A stretch of 64,000 nt of DNA from an uncultured Gammaproteobacteria bacterium (GCA_937967995.1 CALBTB010000010.1:1-64000); one strand, 5' to 3'. Shown: positions 42,986 through 51,713, counted from the first letter of the stretch. Made by a program: numbers and translations. The notes: generated by a model from the sequence alone, not told the origin.

Positions 42986-43846
42986 ATGGAATCACTGGAT
43001 CGATTCAGGGAGTTTATGCGCCGCGACAGGACGTTTGATTTCATCGCCGAAAAACGGCTGCCGTTTCGTTATGGCCATACAATTCAGCCCGGTAAGGTCG
43101 ATACCAGTCACGGTACGATCCTGTATCTTGAAAATCTGTCCGTGAGTTTTGATGGTTTCAAGGCACTCAACAATCTAACCATGTATATCGACGACGGGGA
43201 ATTGCGTTGCATCATTGGGCCTAATGGTGCCGGCAAGACCACCATGATGGATGTCATCACCGGTAAAACCCGGCCGGATTCCGGTGTTGCCTATTTTGGT
43301 CAGACCATGGACCTGACACGCATGAGTGAATTTGAAATTGCTCATGCGGGTATCGGTCGCAAGTTTCAGAAACCCACCGTGTTTCCCAATCACACGATTT
43401 TTGAAAACCTGGAACTGGCCATGGCCGCGGATAAACGGGTCTGGCCTACATTAGTTGCACGTATCACGCCAAAACAGCGCGAACGCATTGAGTATGTGCT
43501 GGAAATCATTGGCCTGCAGGAGCAGGTGCATCGACCGGCATCCTTGTTATCGCATGGCCAGAAACAGTGGCTGGAAATTGGCATGCTGCTGATGCAAAAC
43601 CCCAAATTGTTACTGGTCGATGAGCCGGTTACCGGCATGACTCACCAGGAAATGGATAAAACCGCCGAGTTACTCAAACGCCTGGCCGGTGATCATTCGG
43701 TGGTCGTGGTGGAACACGACATGGATTTTGTGCGTTCTATTGCCAACAAGGTGACAGTCCTGCATGAAGGTTCAGTGCTGGCGGAAGGCACTATGGATCA
43801 GGTGCAGAATGATCCGCGGGTCATCGAAGTGTATCTGGGAGAATAG
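42986..43846 (+). CDS. urtD: Urea ABC transporter ATP-binding protein UrtD
   Basis: 286 residues. Walker A G-P-N-G-A-G-K-T-T (about 70-78), signature L-S-H-G-Q-K-Q (a variant LSGGQ typical of UrtD), Walker B L-L-L-V-D-E-P, and H-loop V-V-V-E-H-D-M-D. The frame is open further upstream within urtC; the ATG 4 bases after the urtC stop, preceded by AAGGCGGAG, is used. Confidence 0.97.
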   Translation: MESLDRFREFMRRDRTFDFIAEKRLPFRYGHTIQPGKVDTSHGTILYLENLSVSFDGFKALNNLTMYIDDGELRCIIGPNGAGKTTMMDVITGKTRPDSGVAYFGQTMDLTRMSEFEIAHAGIGRKFQKPTVFPNHTIFENLELAMAADKRVWPTLVARITPKQRERIEYVLEIIGLQEQVHRPASLLSHGQKQWLEIGMLLMQNPKLLLVDEPVTGMTHQEMDKTAELLKRLAGDHSVVVVEHDMDFVRSIANKVTVLHEGSVLAEGTMDQVQNDPRVIEVYLGE

Positions 43847-43848
43847 GC

Positions 43849-44544
43849 GTGCTGCGACTCGAAAACGTCAACCAGTACTACGGTGAAAGTCACACGCTGT
43901 GGGATATCAATGTTGAAATCAAACCGGGTAGCTGTGTCTTCCTGATGGGGCGCAATGGCGTGGGCAAGACCACGTTACTGAAGACCGTCATGGGGCTGGT
44001 ACCGTTACGTTCGGGTGAAATCATTTTTGATGGCCATCAGATTGGAAAACAGATAGCCGAGGTTCGCTCACGCATCGGTATCGGCTACGTGCCGCAGGGG
44101 CGGGAAATTTTTCCACAGTTGACGGTGCAGGAGAATCTGCAAATCGGGCTGACATCGAGAAAAGACAAATCACGCCACATTCCAGAGCGCATTTTTGAAC
44201 TCTTCCCGGTGTTAAAACAGATGCTGAGCCGACGTGGCGGTGATTTGTCCGGCGGACAGCAACAGCAACTGGCCATCGGTCGGGCGCTGGCCTCGGATCC
44301 GAAAATGCTCATTCTCGATGAACCGACCGAAGGGATTCAGCCCAATATCGTGCAACAGATCGGTGACGTGATCATTAAACTCAATCAGGAAGAAGGGCTG
44401 ACCGTTATCCTGGTGGAACAAAAACTGCCGTTTGCACGCCGTGTCGGTAAGCAATTCATCATCATGGATCGCGGCCGCACCGTGGCGGACGGACCCATGG
44501 ACAGCCTCGACGATCGCCTCGTTCAGCGTTACCTGACCGTCTGA
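43849..44544 (+). CDS. urtE: Urea ABC transporter ATP-binding protein UrtE
   Basis: 231 residues. Walker A G-R-N-G-V-G-K-T-T (about 34-42), signature L-S-G-G-Q-Q-Q-Q, Walker B L-I-L-D-E-P-T-E-G-I-Q-P. It forms the NBD pair with UrtD. GTG start 2 bases after the urtD stop. Last gene of the urt operon, followed by the NtrC/sigma-54 region of glnK. Confidence 0.97.
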   Translation: MLRLENVNQYYGESHTLWDINVEIKPGSCVFLMGRNGVGKTTLLKTVMGLVPLRSGEIIFDGHQIGKQIAEVRSRIGIGYVPQGREIFPQLTVQENLQIGLTSRKDKSRHIPERIFELFPVLKQMLSRRGGDLSGGQQQQLAIGRALASDPKMLILDEPTEGIQPNIVQQIGDVIIKLNQEEGLTVILVEQKLPFARRVGKQFIIMDRGRTVADGPMDSLDDRLVQRYLTV

Positions 44545-44550
44545 AATTTT

Positions 44551-44610
44551 CGCACTAAGAGTGTGCGAACAGGCCTGTCAAACCCGGTGCAAATGCACCA
44601 CATTAGTGCT
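44551..44610 (+). promoter_or_regulatory. Two NtrC-like sites upstream of glnK
   Basis: CGCACTAAGAGTGTGCG (44551-44567) and TGCACCACATTAGTGCT (44594-44610), both GCAC-N7-GTGC. Their centres are roughly 110-115 and 70 bases before the -24/-12 element. Confidence 0.8.
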
Positions 44611-44660
44611 ATTCAGCGACCAGCAATTTTTATCTCATTGTTTTTAATCAAATTATCAGT

Positions 44661-44676
44661 CTGGCACGACCCGTGC
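44661..44676 (+). promoter_or_regulatory. Sigma-54 promoter of glnK-amtB
   Basis: CTGGCACGACCCGTGCA, with GG and GC at correct -24/-12 spacing. It follows two NtrC-like palindromes; the transcript would start near 44688, about 80 nt before glnK. Confidence 0.85.
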
Positions 44677-44768
44677 ACTACATCACAGAACAAGGCATTT
44701 GTACTTTGCATATATTCGTCCATCGCACGTTGGTGGGCATCTCAACAAGAAAGCAGGAGGACTCAACC

Positions 44769-45107
44769 ATGAAAATGGTTATGGCAATCATCAAGCCTTT
44801 CAAGCTCGACGATGTGCGTGAAGGCCTGTCCGAGATAGGCGTTCAGGGCATTACCGTCACAGAGGTGAAAGGTTTTGGTCGGCAAAAGGGCCACACCGAG
44901 CTGTATCGCGGTGCGGAATACGTCGTCGACTTCTTACCCAAAGTAAAAATAGAAGCCGTTGTGGATGATGGTCTGGTTGACCAGGTTATCGAAGCAATTA
45001 GCAAGGCAGCAAACACCGGCAAGATTGGTGACGGCAAGATTTTTGTAACAACTGTTGAACAGGCAGTGCGTATTCGTACCGGTGAGACCGGTGCTGATGC
45101 ACTGTAA
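44769..45107 (+). CDS. glnK: Nitrogen regulatory protein P-II (GlnK type)
   Basis: 112 residues, the standard P-II length. The T-loop has the uridylylatable Tyr51 (H-T-E-L-Y-R-G-A-E-Y), and the C-terminal P-II signature T-G-K-I-G-D-G-K-I-F-V is present. The start is the ATG with AGGAGG upstream; an earlier in-frame ATG lies in the promoter leader. GlnK signals nitrogen status and blocks AmtB when nitrogen is plentiful. Co-transcribed with amtB (14-base gap). Confidence 0.97.
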   Translation: MKMVMAIIKPFKLDDVREGLSEIGVQGITVTEVKGFGRQKGHTELYRGAEYVVDFLPKVKIEAVVDDGLVDQVIEAISKAANTGKIGDGKIFVTTVEQAVRIRTGETGADAL

Positions 45108-45121
45108 TTCGGGAGGCGAAC

Positions 45122-46414
45122 ATGGAAAATAATATTTTCGAACTCCAGTACGCCATGGACACCTTCTACTTTCTGGTGTGTGGCGCCCTGGTAATGTGGA
45201 TGGCTGCCGGCTTTGCCATGCTTGAGGCTGGTATGGTCCGCTCCAAGAACACGGCTGAGATTCTGACCAAGAATGTCGCCCTGTTTGCGATTTCATGCAC
45301 CATGTACATGATCGTGGGTTACTCAATTATGTACGGTGATGAACTTACATTGTTCCTGAGTGGAATCGGTCTTGATGGGGCTGCAAGTGCGGATGCACTA
45401 ACAGCGACTGTTCTGAAAGAATCAGCAGAAGCAGGTTTCGACGGTGACGCCGTATATTCAGATGCCTCTGACTTCTTCTTCCAGGTTGTATTTGTCGCCA
45501 CCGCGATGTCAATCGTCTCCGGTGCTGTGGCAGAACGCATGAAATTATGGGCGTTCCTGCTGTTTGCTGTTGTCATGACAGGCTTTATCTATCCGATGGA
45601 AGGTTCCTGGACCTGGAACAGCCAATCCGTCTTTGGTTTGTTTGAACTGAACTACAGCGATTATGCCGGTTCCGGTATCGTACACATGGCCGGTGCCGCT
45701 GCTGCGTTGGCTGGTGTGTTATTGCTTGGTCCACGTAAAGGTAAATACAGTTCGGATGGTCGCGTTAACGCGATTCCGGGCGCCAACCTGCCGTTAGCAA
45801 CCCTGGGTACTTTCATCCTGTGGATGGGCTGGTTCGGCTTTAACGGTGGTTCAACCCTCAAGCTGGGTGGTATCTCTGTTGCAAACGAAGTGGCAAACGT
45901 ATTCCTGAATACGAATGCTGCTGCGGCAGGTGGTCTGATTGCTGCGCTGGTTATTGCACGTATCATGTTTGGTAAAGCTGACCTGACCATGGCATTGAAT
46001 GGTGCCCTGGCCGGTCTGGTTGCGATTACTGCTGAACCGGCAGATCCAACACCACTACAGGCAACAATCATTGGTGCCATTGGTGGTGCAATTGTTGTGT
46101 TCTCTATAGTAACGCTCGACAAACTGAAAATTGACGACCCGGTTGGTGCGATATCTGTACACGGTGTGGTCGGACTGTTCGGTGTACTTGTCGTACCTTA
46201 CACAGACGCTGATGCAACAATCGGTGGTCAGATTGTTGGTGCGGCGACAATATTCTTCTGGGTATTTATAACTAGCCTGATAGCCTGGTTCGTGATCAAG
46301 ATGATCATGGGCATTCGCGTCAGCGAAGAAGAAGAGTACGAAGGTGTGGATATTGGTGAATGTGGTCTGGAAGCCTATCCGGAATTCACAGGCGCCAAGG
46401 GATCCGGCCTGTAA
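45122..46414 (+). CDS. amtB: Ammonium transporter AmtB
   Basis: 430 residues with about eleven membrane segments. The twin-His pore residues appear in G-I-V-H-M-A-G-A and I-S-V-H-G-V-V-G-L-F-G; D-Y-A-G-S-G-I-V-H-M-A-G is the Amt signature. The C-terminal tail (residues about 400-430) is the GlnK-binding segment. No cleavable signal peptide is evident, unlike E. coli AmtB. GGGAGG precedes the ATG. Terminator follows. Confidence 0.97.
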   Translation: MENNIFELQYAMDTFYFLVCGALVMWMAAGFAMLEAGMVRSKNTAEILTKNVALFAISCTMYMIVGYSIMYGDELTLFLSGIGLDGAASADALTATVLKESAEAGFDGDAVYSDASDFFFQVVFVATAMSIVSGAVAERMKLWAFLLFAVVMTGFIYPMEGSWTWNSQSVFGLFELNYSDYAGSGIVHMAGAAAALAGVLLLGPRKGKYSSDGRVNAIPGANLPLATLGTFILWMGWFGFNGGSTLKLGGISVANEVANVFLNTNAAAAGGLIAALVIARIMFGKADLTMALNGALAGLVAITAEPADPTPLQATIIGAIGGAIVVFSIVTLDKLKIDDPVGAISVHGVVGLFGVLVVPYTDADATIGGQIVGAATIFFWVFITSLIAWFVIKMIMGIRVSEEEEYEGVDIGECGLEAYPEFTGAKGSGL

Positions 46415-46451
46415 GTTACAACTCCTAAAAGTTCTAGGTGGTAAACGATTA

Positions 46452-46476
46452 GGGGGGCAGATGCCCCCCTTTTTTT
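46452..46476 (+). terminator. Rho-independent terminator after amtB
   Basis: GGGGGGC-AGAT-GCCCCCC followed by seven T. Confidence 0.95.
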
Positions 46477-46493
46477 ATTGCAGCAGCGCTGAC

Positions 46494-46730
46494 TTACAGT
46501 TTGTTATGTGTACCGTCGCACATGGGTTTGTCGGCGGACTGTTTGCAACCGCAAAGATAGAACGTGCCTTTCTCTTCGACAGTCAATTTCACCGGTGTAA
46601 AGTCAGTGCCCTGATGGGAGCCATCACAGAAGGGCTGGTTTTTGGACCTGCCACAGGCGCACCACCAGTAATCGCCGGGCTCCAGATCAACCGCATAGGG
46701 GGCTTTTTGTGCGCAGACCGGTTCGGACAT
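46494..46730 (-). CDS. CDGSH iron-sulfur domain protein
   Basis: 78 residues with two CDGSH-type motifs: C-A-C-G-R...P-F-C-D-G-S-H (about 24-39) and C-G-C-K...P-M-C-D-G-T-H (about 60-75). Each C-x-C...C...H set binds a [2Fe-2S] cluster with three Cys and one His. Small bacterial homologues are cytosolic; their role in redox or iron handling is not settled. A GGAG precedes the ATG; the gene is divergent from the fetAB-type operon, also iron-related. Confidence 0.92.
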   Translation of the reverse strand: MSEPVCAQKAPYAVDLEPGDYWWCACGRSKNQPFCDGSHQGTDFTPVKLTVEEKGTFYLCGCKQSADKPMCDGTHNKL

Positions 46731-46812
46731 CGTATTCTCCTTTTAAATAAACCACTTTTTACCAGCCTAATGGTACACTGCCTGACTTCGAATTCAATTC
46801 TTATCGCAGTCC

Positions 46813-47406
46813 ATGAGTCAGCTTGAACTGAAAGCCTTACAGATTCGACATGTTGGTCCGGTCGATCTCACCGTCAGCGGTGGCACAATCACCTGTGTAT
46901 CGGGTGAGTCCGGTTCGGGTAAATCCATTTTACTGCGAGCGATTGCCGATATGCTGCCGCATGCAGGCGATGTCTGTCTCGATGAACAATGTGCCAACAC
47001 GACCAGCCCGCCACTATGGCGCAGGCAGGTGGGATTGTTGCCCGCTGAAACGGAGTGGTGGTACGAAACGGTCGAGGAACACTTTACCGACAAGGATGAC
47101 GAACTGCTCAGTAAAATGGGTTTTGCTGCAAAAACCTGGCACTGGACAGTGTCCGATTGTTCGACCGGTGAGCGGCAGCGGCTGGGAATACTGCGTTGTC
47201 TGTCAAATAAACCGCGTGCGCTATTACTGGATGAACCCACCGCCAGCCTGGATCCGGAAAACATTTCACGTGTTGAGCAACTTATTCTGGAATACGTAAA
47301 AAATAATAAGGTACCGGTTATCTGGGTCAGTCATTCGCGTGAACAGATTCAGCGTATTGCCGGCGTGCATTACAAAATGAAAGATGGCAAGTTGGTGAAG
47401 CAATGA
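46813..47406 (+). CDS. fetA: Iron-export ABC transporter ATP-binding protein (FetA/YbbL-like)
   Basis: 197 residues. Walker A G-E-S-G-S-G-K-S (about 33-40), signature C-S-T-G-E-R-Q-R (variant of LSGGQ), Walker B L-L-L-D-E-P-T-A. Short single NBD as in FetA. In E. coli FetAB exports iron and improves peroxide resistance. The last codons overlap fetB by 4 bases. The gene symbol is assigned from the pairing with the FetB-type permease. Confidence 0.87.
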   Translation: MSQLELKALQIRHVGPVDLTVSGGTITCVSGESGSGKSILLRAIADMLPHAGDVCLDEQCANTTSPPLWRRQVGLLPAETEWWYETVEEHFTDKDDELLSKMGFAAKTWHWTVSDCSTGERQRLGILRCLSNKPRALLLDEPTASLDPENISRVEQLILEYVKNNKVPVIWVSHSREQIQRIAGVHYKMKDGKLVKQ

Positions 47407-48215
47407 GTGGTGGCGTGATTCCATTAGGTCTGCTGGACCTGTCGATTGCGGCAACGCTGGTTATTATTCTTGCGATTCTGACCTGGCGTTTGCAGCTGGG
47501 CATGAGTCGCAGTGTCCTGATCGCCGGCTTGCGTACTGTCGTGCAACTGCTTTTACTCGGGCTGCTGCTGGAGTACCTGTTTGCCAGTTCACACCCGTTG
47601 CTGATTGGTTTTCTGGCCCTGGTGATGCTGGTGGTGGCCGGTCGTGAAGTGATGGCCAGGCAACAGCGACCATTCAGTGGTACATGGGGTTATGGACTCG
47701 GTACCTTATCGATGTTTATTTCCTCGTTCACGATTACCATTTTTGCACTGAACATTATTATTTCGCCGCAACCCTGGTACCTGCCACAGTATGCGATTCC
47801 GTTACTGGGCATGATGCTCGGTAATACCATGACCGGCGTGGCCCTCACGCTGGATAACCTGACGCGTAGTGCCTGGCAACAACGCGACATCATCGAACAA
47901 CGTTTGATGCTGGGGCAGGACTGGCGCACGGCGATCTGTGATGTGTCACGCGACAGCCTGCGCACCGGGTTGATTCCGATCATCAATTCCATGGCAGCGG
48001 CCGGCATCATCAGCATTCCCGGGATGATGACCGGTCAGATCCTGGGTGGCAGTAGTCCGTGGGATGCGGCCAAGTATCAGATACTGATCATGTTTATGAT
48101 CACGGCCGGTACCGGATTTGCCGCCGTGCTGGCCAGTTGGCTGGGAACACGGCGACTGTTTGATGAACGACAGCGTTTACGCCTGGATCGTCTGGCACCC
48201 AAACGCACAGACTGA
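47403..48215 (+). CDS. fetB: Iron-export ABC transporter permease (FetB/YbbM-like)
   Basis: 270 residues with six to seven membrane segments. UPF0014/FetB motifs: R-T-V-V-Q-L-L-L-L-G-L-L-L (about 40-52), P-L-L-G-M-M-L-G-N-T-M-T-G-V, and G-I-I-S-I-P-G-M-M-T-G-Q-I-L-G-G with D-A-A-K-Y-Q. Partner of the overlapping fetA. Confidence 0.92.
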   Translation: MSGGVIPLGLLDLSIAATLVIILAILTWRLQLGMSRSVLIAGLRTVVQLLLLGLLLEYLFASSHPLLIGFLALVMLVVAGREVMARQQRPFSGTWGYGLGTLSMFISSFTITIFALNIIISPQPWYLPQYAIPLLGMMLGNTMTGVALTLDNLTRSAWQQRDIIEQRLMLGQDWRTAICDVSRDSLRTGLIPIINSMAAAGIISIPGMMTGQILGGSSPWDAAKYQILIMFMITAGTGFAAVLASWLGTRRLFDERQRLRLDRLAPKRTD

Positions 48216-48223
48216 TTGCATCG

Positions 48224-49075
48224 TTAGTCCAGTTTTTCCGCCAGCAACGGTGTTTCTTCCATTGCCGCCTTGTGCATGGCGTAATTGTAGTAACGGGTTT
48301 TGAACGGCTTTTCCTTTACTGCCTGTTCCCGAAAGGTTTTCAGGTTACCTTTCTTTGTTGCCATGGTAGCGCTCCACCAGCCGGATGGATAAACCGGTTG
48401 TGGAAAATCCAGTGTATGCACGTCATCAAAACCGGCCTTGCGCATGGCGTCACGCATGGCATTGATCAGTTTGACGTGATACAGCGGTGATTCACTTTGC
48501 TGCACCAGGATACCTTCCTTACCCAGGGCGCGATGGCACTGCTTGTAAAAGGCCTCATTGAACAGGCCTTCCGCAGGGCCAATCGGATCGGTGCTATCGA
48601 CGATGATCACATCGTAGTGATCCGACTCGGCATCCCTGACCCACTTGATGCCATCAACGAAATGCAGTTCCGCGCGTGGATCGCCGTTGGAACTGCACAG
48701 GTCCGGAAAGTATTTTTCAGCCAGACGGGTGACGCGCTCGTCGATTTCGACCTGCTGTGCGGATTTGACTTCCGGGTGCTTGAGCACTTCCTTGAGCGTG
48801 CCGCAGTCACCGCCACCGATGACCAGCACATTATCCGGAGCTGGATGCGTGAACAGTGCCGGGTGCGTCATCATTTCGTGATACAGGAAGTTATCGCGGT
48901 CGCTGAGCATGATGAACCCGTCGATCACCATCAGCGTCCCGTACTTGCTGGTTTCGTAAATTTCGATTTTCTGAAACTCGCTGGTTTCTTCGTGCAGTTT
49001 CTCGGTAACCTTGAGCGAGAATGAGGAACCGCATTCTTCGCAAACCTCGGTAAACCAGCTGTCATCTAGTGCCAT
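48224..49075 (-). CDS. speE: Spermidine synthase
   Basis: 283 residues. The PABS domain has V-I-G-G-G-D-C-G-T (dcSAM-binding glycine loop, about 85-93), V-E-I-D-E, and the catalytic D-S-T-D-P-I-G-P-A (about 164-172), which separates it from the paralogue at 13720. It transfers aminopropyl from decarboxylated SAM to putrescine. It is divergent from speA across about 95 bp; speD and agmatinase are not in the window. Confidence 0.95.
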   Translation of the reverse strand: MALDDSWFTEVCEECGSSFSLKVTEKLHEETSEFQKIEIYETSKYGTLMVIDGFIMLSDRDNFLYHEMMTHPALFTHPAPDNVLVIGGGDCGTLKEVLKHPEVKSAQQVEIDERVTRLAEKYFPDLCSSNGDPRAELHFVDGIKWVRDAESDHYDVIIVDSTDPIGPAEGLFNEAFYKQCHRALGKEGILVQQSESPLYHVKLINAMRDAMRKAGFDDVHTLDFPQPVYPSGWWSATMATKKGNLKTFREQAVKEKPFKTRYYNYAMHKAAMEETPLLAEKLD

Positions 49076-49169
49076 GAATATCTCTCCGCAGTAAAAAAGC
49101 TATACGATTAAAGTCGAATTCTTTATATTGTCCATCCTCAGTCATGGCATATGCAAGAGAAGATTGACG

Positions 49170-51062
49170 ATGGCAAACTGGACCATAGATGACGCAAGGC
49201 GTATCTATAATATCGCTCACTGGAGCGGTGGCTATTATGATGTGAATGAGCATGGGCATATCTGTGTCCGACCCTATCGCGACCAGCCACTCAGCCTGGA
49301 TATCATGCAGGTCATCGAGCAGGCCAGTGCAGACCTGACCCTGCCGTTGTTACTGCGATTCAGTCAGATACTCAAGGACCGCGTCAATCACCTGTGTCAG
49401 GCATTCGGTCGGGCCATGCAGCAGGACGACTACCAGGGACAGTACACCGCGGTCTATCCCATCAAGGTCAACCAGCAGCGCAGCGTCGTAGAGCAGATCA
49501 ATGATCAGCAGCATGATCAGGTCGGGCTGGAAGCAGGCAGCAAACCGGAGCTGATGGCGGTGATGGCACTGAGCCGGCCCGGTGGTGTCATTGTCTGTAA
49601 CGGTTACAAGGACCGGGAATATATTCGCCTGGCCCTGATTGGCATTGTGCTCGGCCATCGCGTCTATATCGTTATCGAAAAACTCTCCGAACTGAAGCTG
49701 GTCATCGAAGAGTCACGCCAGCTAAACATCAAACCGTTACTGGGTGTGCGCGTCAAACTGGCATCGATCGGCGCCGGTAAATGGCAGAACACCGGTGGTG
49801 AGAAATCCAAATTCGGACTGACAGCTGCGCAAATTCTGCAGTGCATCGAATATTTACAGCAGGCCGGCATGATCGATTCATTGTCCATGCTACATTTTCA
49901 TCTTGGTTCGCAACTGGCCAATATTCGTGACATTCAGCGCGGCATGCGTGAATGTGCGCGATATTATGCTGAGCTGCGCCAGCTCGGGGTGGATGTCAAT
50001 TGCATTGATGTGGGTGGAGGCCTGGGCATCGATTACGAAGGCACACGCTCGCGCAGCTTCTGTTCGATGAATTATTCCATCGACGAGTATGCGCATAATG
50101 TCGTGCACGCCTTGTGGGAAATTTGCGAAGAACAGGATTTACCGCATCCGGATATTTTCAGTGAATCCGGGCGGGCGCTGACGGCACATCATGCCGTACT
50201 GGTCACCAATGTTATCGACACCACGCAGGTAAATGAAACGGGCAACCAGCCACCGCCACAGGATGATGACCCCATTATCCTGCACGACATGTGGCAGCGT
50301 TATAACGAGTTACAGCAGTCGCAGACTAACAGCGCCATTGTTGAAATTTATCATGATATTCATCATGGCCTGTCGGAAGCACAGACCATGTACACGCATG
50401 GCGTATTAACCCTGTCACAGCGTGCACAGGTGGAGCAACTATACTTCGCCTGTTGTCAGCGCCTGCGTGAGCTGATTGATCCGGCCTCGCGCCAGCACCG
50501 TGAAATCCTGGACGAGCTGAATGACAAGCTGGCCGACAAATACTTCTGTAATTTTTCATTATTCCAGTCGTTGCCCGATGTGTGGGCTATCGATCAGATA
50601 TTTCCCGTGCTGCCTATTCATCGTCTCAATGAACAACCGACACGCCGTGCCGTGATCGAGGACATCACCTGTGATTCCGATGGCCGTATCGACCACTATG
50701 TGGACAATGAAGGGATTGAAAGCAGTTTGCCGTTGCATACATTCAAACCGGGCGAGCCCTATATATTAGGTATGTTCCTGGTCGGCGCATATCAGGAGAT
50801 TCTGGGTGACATGCACAACCTGTTTGGTGATACGGATTCGGTCGACGTGGAGCTGACACCGGATAGCGGCTTTAAACTGAACCACGCCATACAGGGTGAC
50901 ACGGTCGACTCTGTTCTGCGCTACGTGAATTTTGATTCAGCGGATTTACTGGAACGTTATCGTGCCAAATTTGATGTTTCTATAAAGGATAAAAACCTGC
51001 GCCAGCAATTACTTACCGAAATCGAAAATGGCCTGCACGGTTATACGTATCTGGAGGAATAA
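49170..51062 (+). CDS. speA: Biosynthetic arginine decarboxylase
   Basis: 630 residues, the SpeA length. The PLP Lys sits in Y-P-I-K-V-N-Q-Q (about 87-94), H-F-H-L-G-S-Q near 245, G-G-G-L-G-I-D-Y near 280, and the C-terminal-domain active Cys in D-I-T-C-D-S-D-G near 512. It makes agmatine from arginine for polyamine synthesis. The start is the ATG giving M-A-N-W-T; an earlier in-frame ATG lies in the divergent promoter region. Confidence 0.96.
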   Translation: MANWTIDDARRIYNIAHWSGGYYDVNEHGHICVRPYRDQPLSLDIMQVIEQASADLTLPLLLRFSQILKDRVNHLCQAFGRAMQQDDYQGQYTAVYPIKVNQQRSVVEQINDQQHDQVGLEAGSKPELMAVMALSRPGGVIVCNGYKDREYIRLALIGIVLGHRVYIVIEKLSELKLVIEESRQLNIKPLLGVRVKLASIGAGKWQNTGGEKSKFGLTAAQILQCIEYLQQAGMIDSLSMLHFHLGSQLANIRDIQRGMRECARYYAELRQLGVDVNCIDVGGGLGIDYEGTRSRSFCSMNYSIDEYAHNVVHALWEICEEQDLPHPDIFSESGRALTAHHAVLVTNVIDTTQVNETGNQPPPQDDDPIILHDMWQRYNELQQSQTNSAIVEIYHDIHHGLSEAQTMYTHGVLTLSQRAQVEQLYFACCQRLRELIDPASRQHREILDELNDKLADKYFCNFSLFQSLPDVWAIDQIFPVLPIHRLNEQPTRRAVIEDITCDSDGRIDHYVDNEGIESSLPLHTFKPGEPYILGMFLVGAYQEILGDMHNLFGDTDSVDVELTPDSGFKLNHAIQGDTVDSVLRYVNFDSADLLERYRAKFDVSIKDKNLRQQLLTEIENGLHGYTYLEE

Positions 51063-51065
51063 GTT

Positions 51066-51341
51066 ATGAGTGAAATCATCGTTGTCAATTCACCCTCACA
51101 GGACCAGCTCAACGCGCTGGATGTCTATAACTGGCCAATCTGGACCAAAGAGGCATCAACGTTTCCCTGGACCTACGACGATACGGAAACCTGCCTGTTT
51201 CTGGAAGGTGAAGTCATTGTAACCCCAAAGGGTGGTGAGCCGGTGAAAATGGGCAAGGGGGATCTGGTGACGTTTCCGAAGGGTATGTCGTGTACCTGGG
51301 AAATCAGGCAGGATGTGCGTAAGCATTACAAGTTCGGATAA
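51066..51341 (+). CDS. Cupin-domain protein downstream of speA
   Basis: 91 residues, a single small cupin of the DUF861/(S)-ureidoglycine aminohydrolase cupin type: T-C-L-F-L-E-G-E-V-I-V-T and G-D-L-V-T-F-P-K-G-M-S-C-T-W-E are the two conserved motifs. The usual His ligands are reduced, so it may be a non-catalytic binding cupin. It is 3 bases after speA, so co-transcribed; a link to arginine or agmatine is inferred only from this. Confidence 0.83.
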   Translation: MSEIIVVNSPSQDQLNALDVYNWPIWTKEASTFPWTYDDTETCLFLEGEVIVTPKGGEPVKMGKGDLVTFPKGMSCTWEIRQDVRKHYKFG

Positions 51342-51367
51342 AGTTTCACTCAGGTGTTTAATCAAGA

Positions 51368-51485
51368 CAGTATCATTACTTCCGCTTAATTCCGCTCGGC
51401 GTCCTTGCCTCGCGGAAATCGGTTCCGGGCGGCTTTGTCCGTCCATGGACCGCCGCCCTTCAACGACGCTTCAGTAATGATACTG
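51368..51485 (-). repeat. Structured element copy A (GGA-hexaloop three-way junction)
   Basis: Ends are a 13-bp perfect inverted repeat (51368-51380 / 51473-51485). Inside, on the minus strand: junction GAAGCGTCGTT; hairpin 1 (GGGCGGC/GCCGCCC, inner GTCC/GGAC, hexaloop ATGGAC); linker ACCGAT; hairpin 2 (TTCCGC/GCGGAA, inner GGC/GCC, hexaloop AAGGAC); junction TTAAGCGGAA. Copy B shares the junctions and loop types but not the stem sequences. It may encode a structured RNA or be a small mobile repeat. Confidence 0.75.
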
Positions 51486-51517
51486 TCAGATGGTATAAGC
51501 AATCGGCATTGTTAAAG

Positions 51518-51639
51518 AACATAATACTTTGTGAAGCGTCGTTAATGACGCACGGGCCAAGGATGGCTAAAGTGCGTCATTACCGATGCGCAGCTGTCAG
51601 GGAAGACAGCTGCGCTTAAGCGGAACAAAGTATTATGTT
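51518..51639 (+). repeat. Structured element copy B (GGA-hexaloop three-way junction)
   Basis: Ends are a 15-bp perfect inverted repeat (51518-51532 / 51625-51639). Inside, on the plus strand: junction GAAGCGTCGTT (51533-51543); hairpin 1 (TAATGACGCAC 51543-51553 / 51572-51582, hexaloop AAGGAT); linker ACCGAT; hairpin 2 (GCGCAGCTGTC 51588-51598 / 51605-51615, hexaloop AGGGAA); junction TTAAGCGGAA (51616-51625). Confidence 0.78.
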
Positions 51640-51674
51640 TTATTAATCGTGCATAACTGCATCAAGTTCGTGAG

Positions 51675-51713
51675 TGGAAGCCGAGCGAGATTAAGTGGAA
51701 GCAATAATATTTG
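51675..51713 (+). repeat. Decayed 3' fragment of a third structured element
   Basis: GCCGAGCGAGATTAAGTGG followed by AAGCAATAAT closely resembles the 3' end of copy A (GCCGAGCGGAATTAAGCGG, then AAGTAATGAT). The 5' half is missing. It ends just before the stop codon of the metallopeptidase gene. Confidence 0.5.

Noticed and set aside
51368..51639. Interpretation of the paired inverted repeats as ordinary terminators of the cupin or metallopeptidase genes
   Set aside because: The elements are about 120 bp with three stems, conserved junctions and no T-tracts, which does not fit simple terminators.
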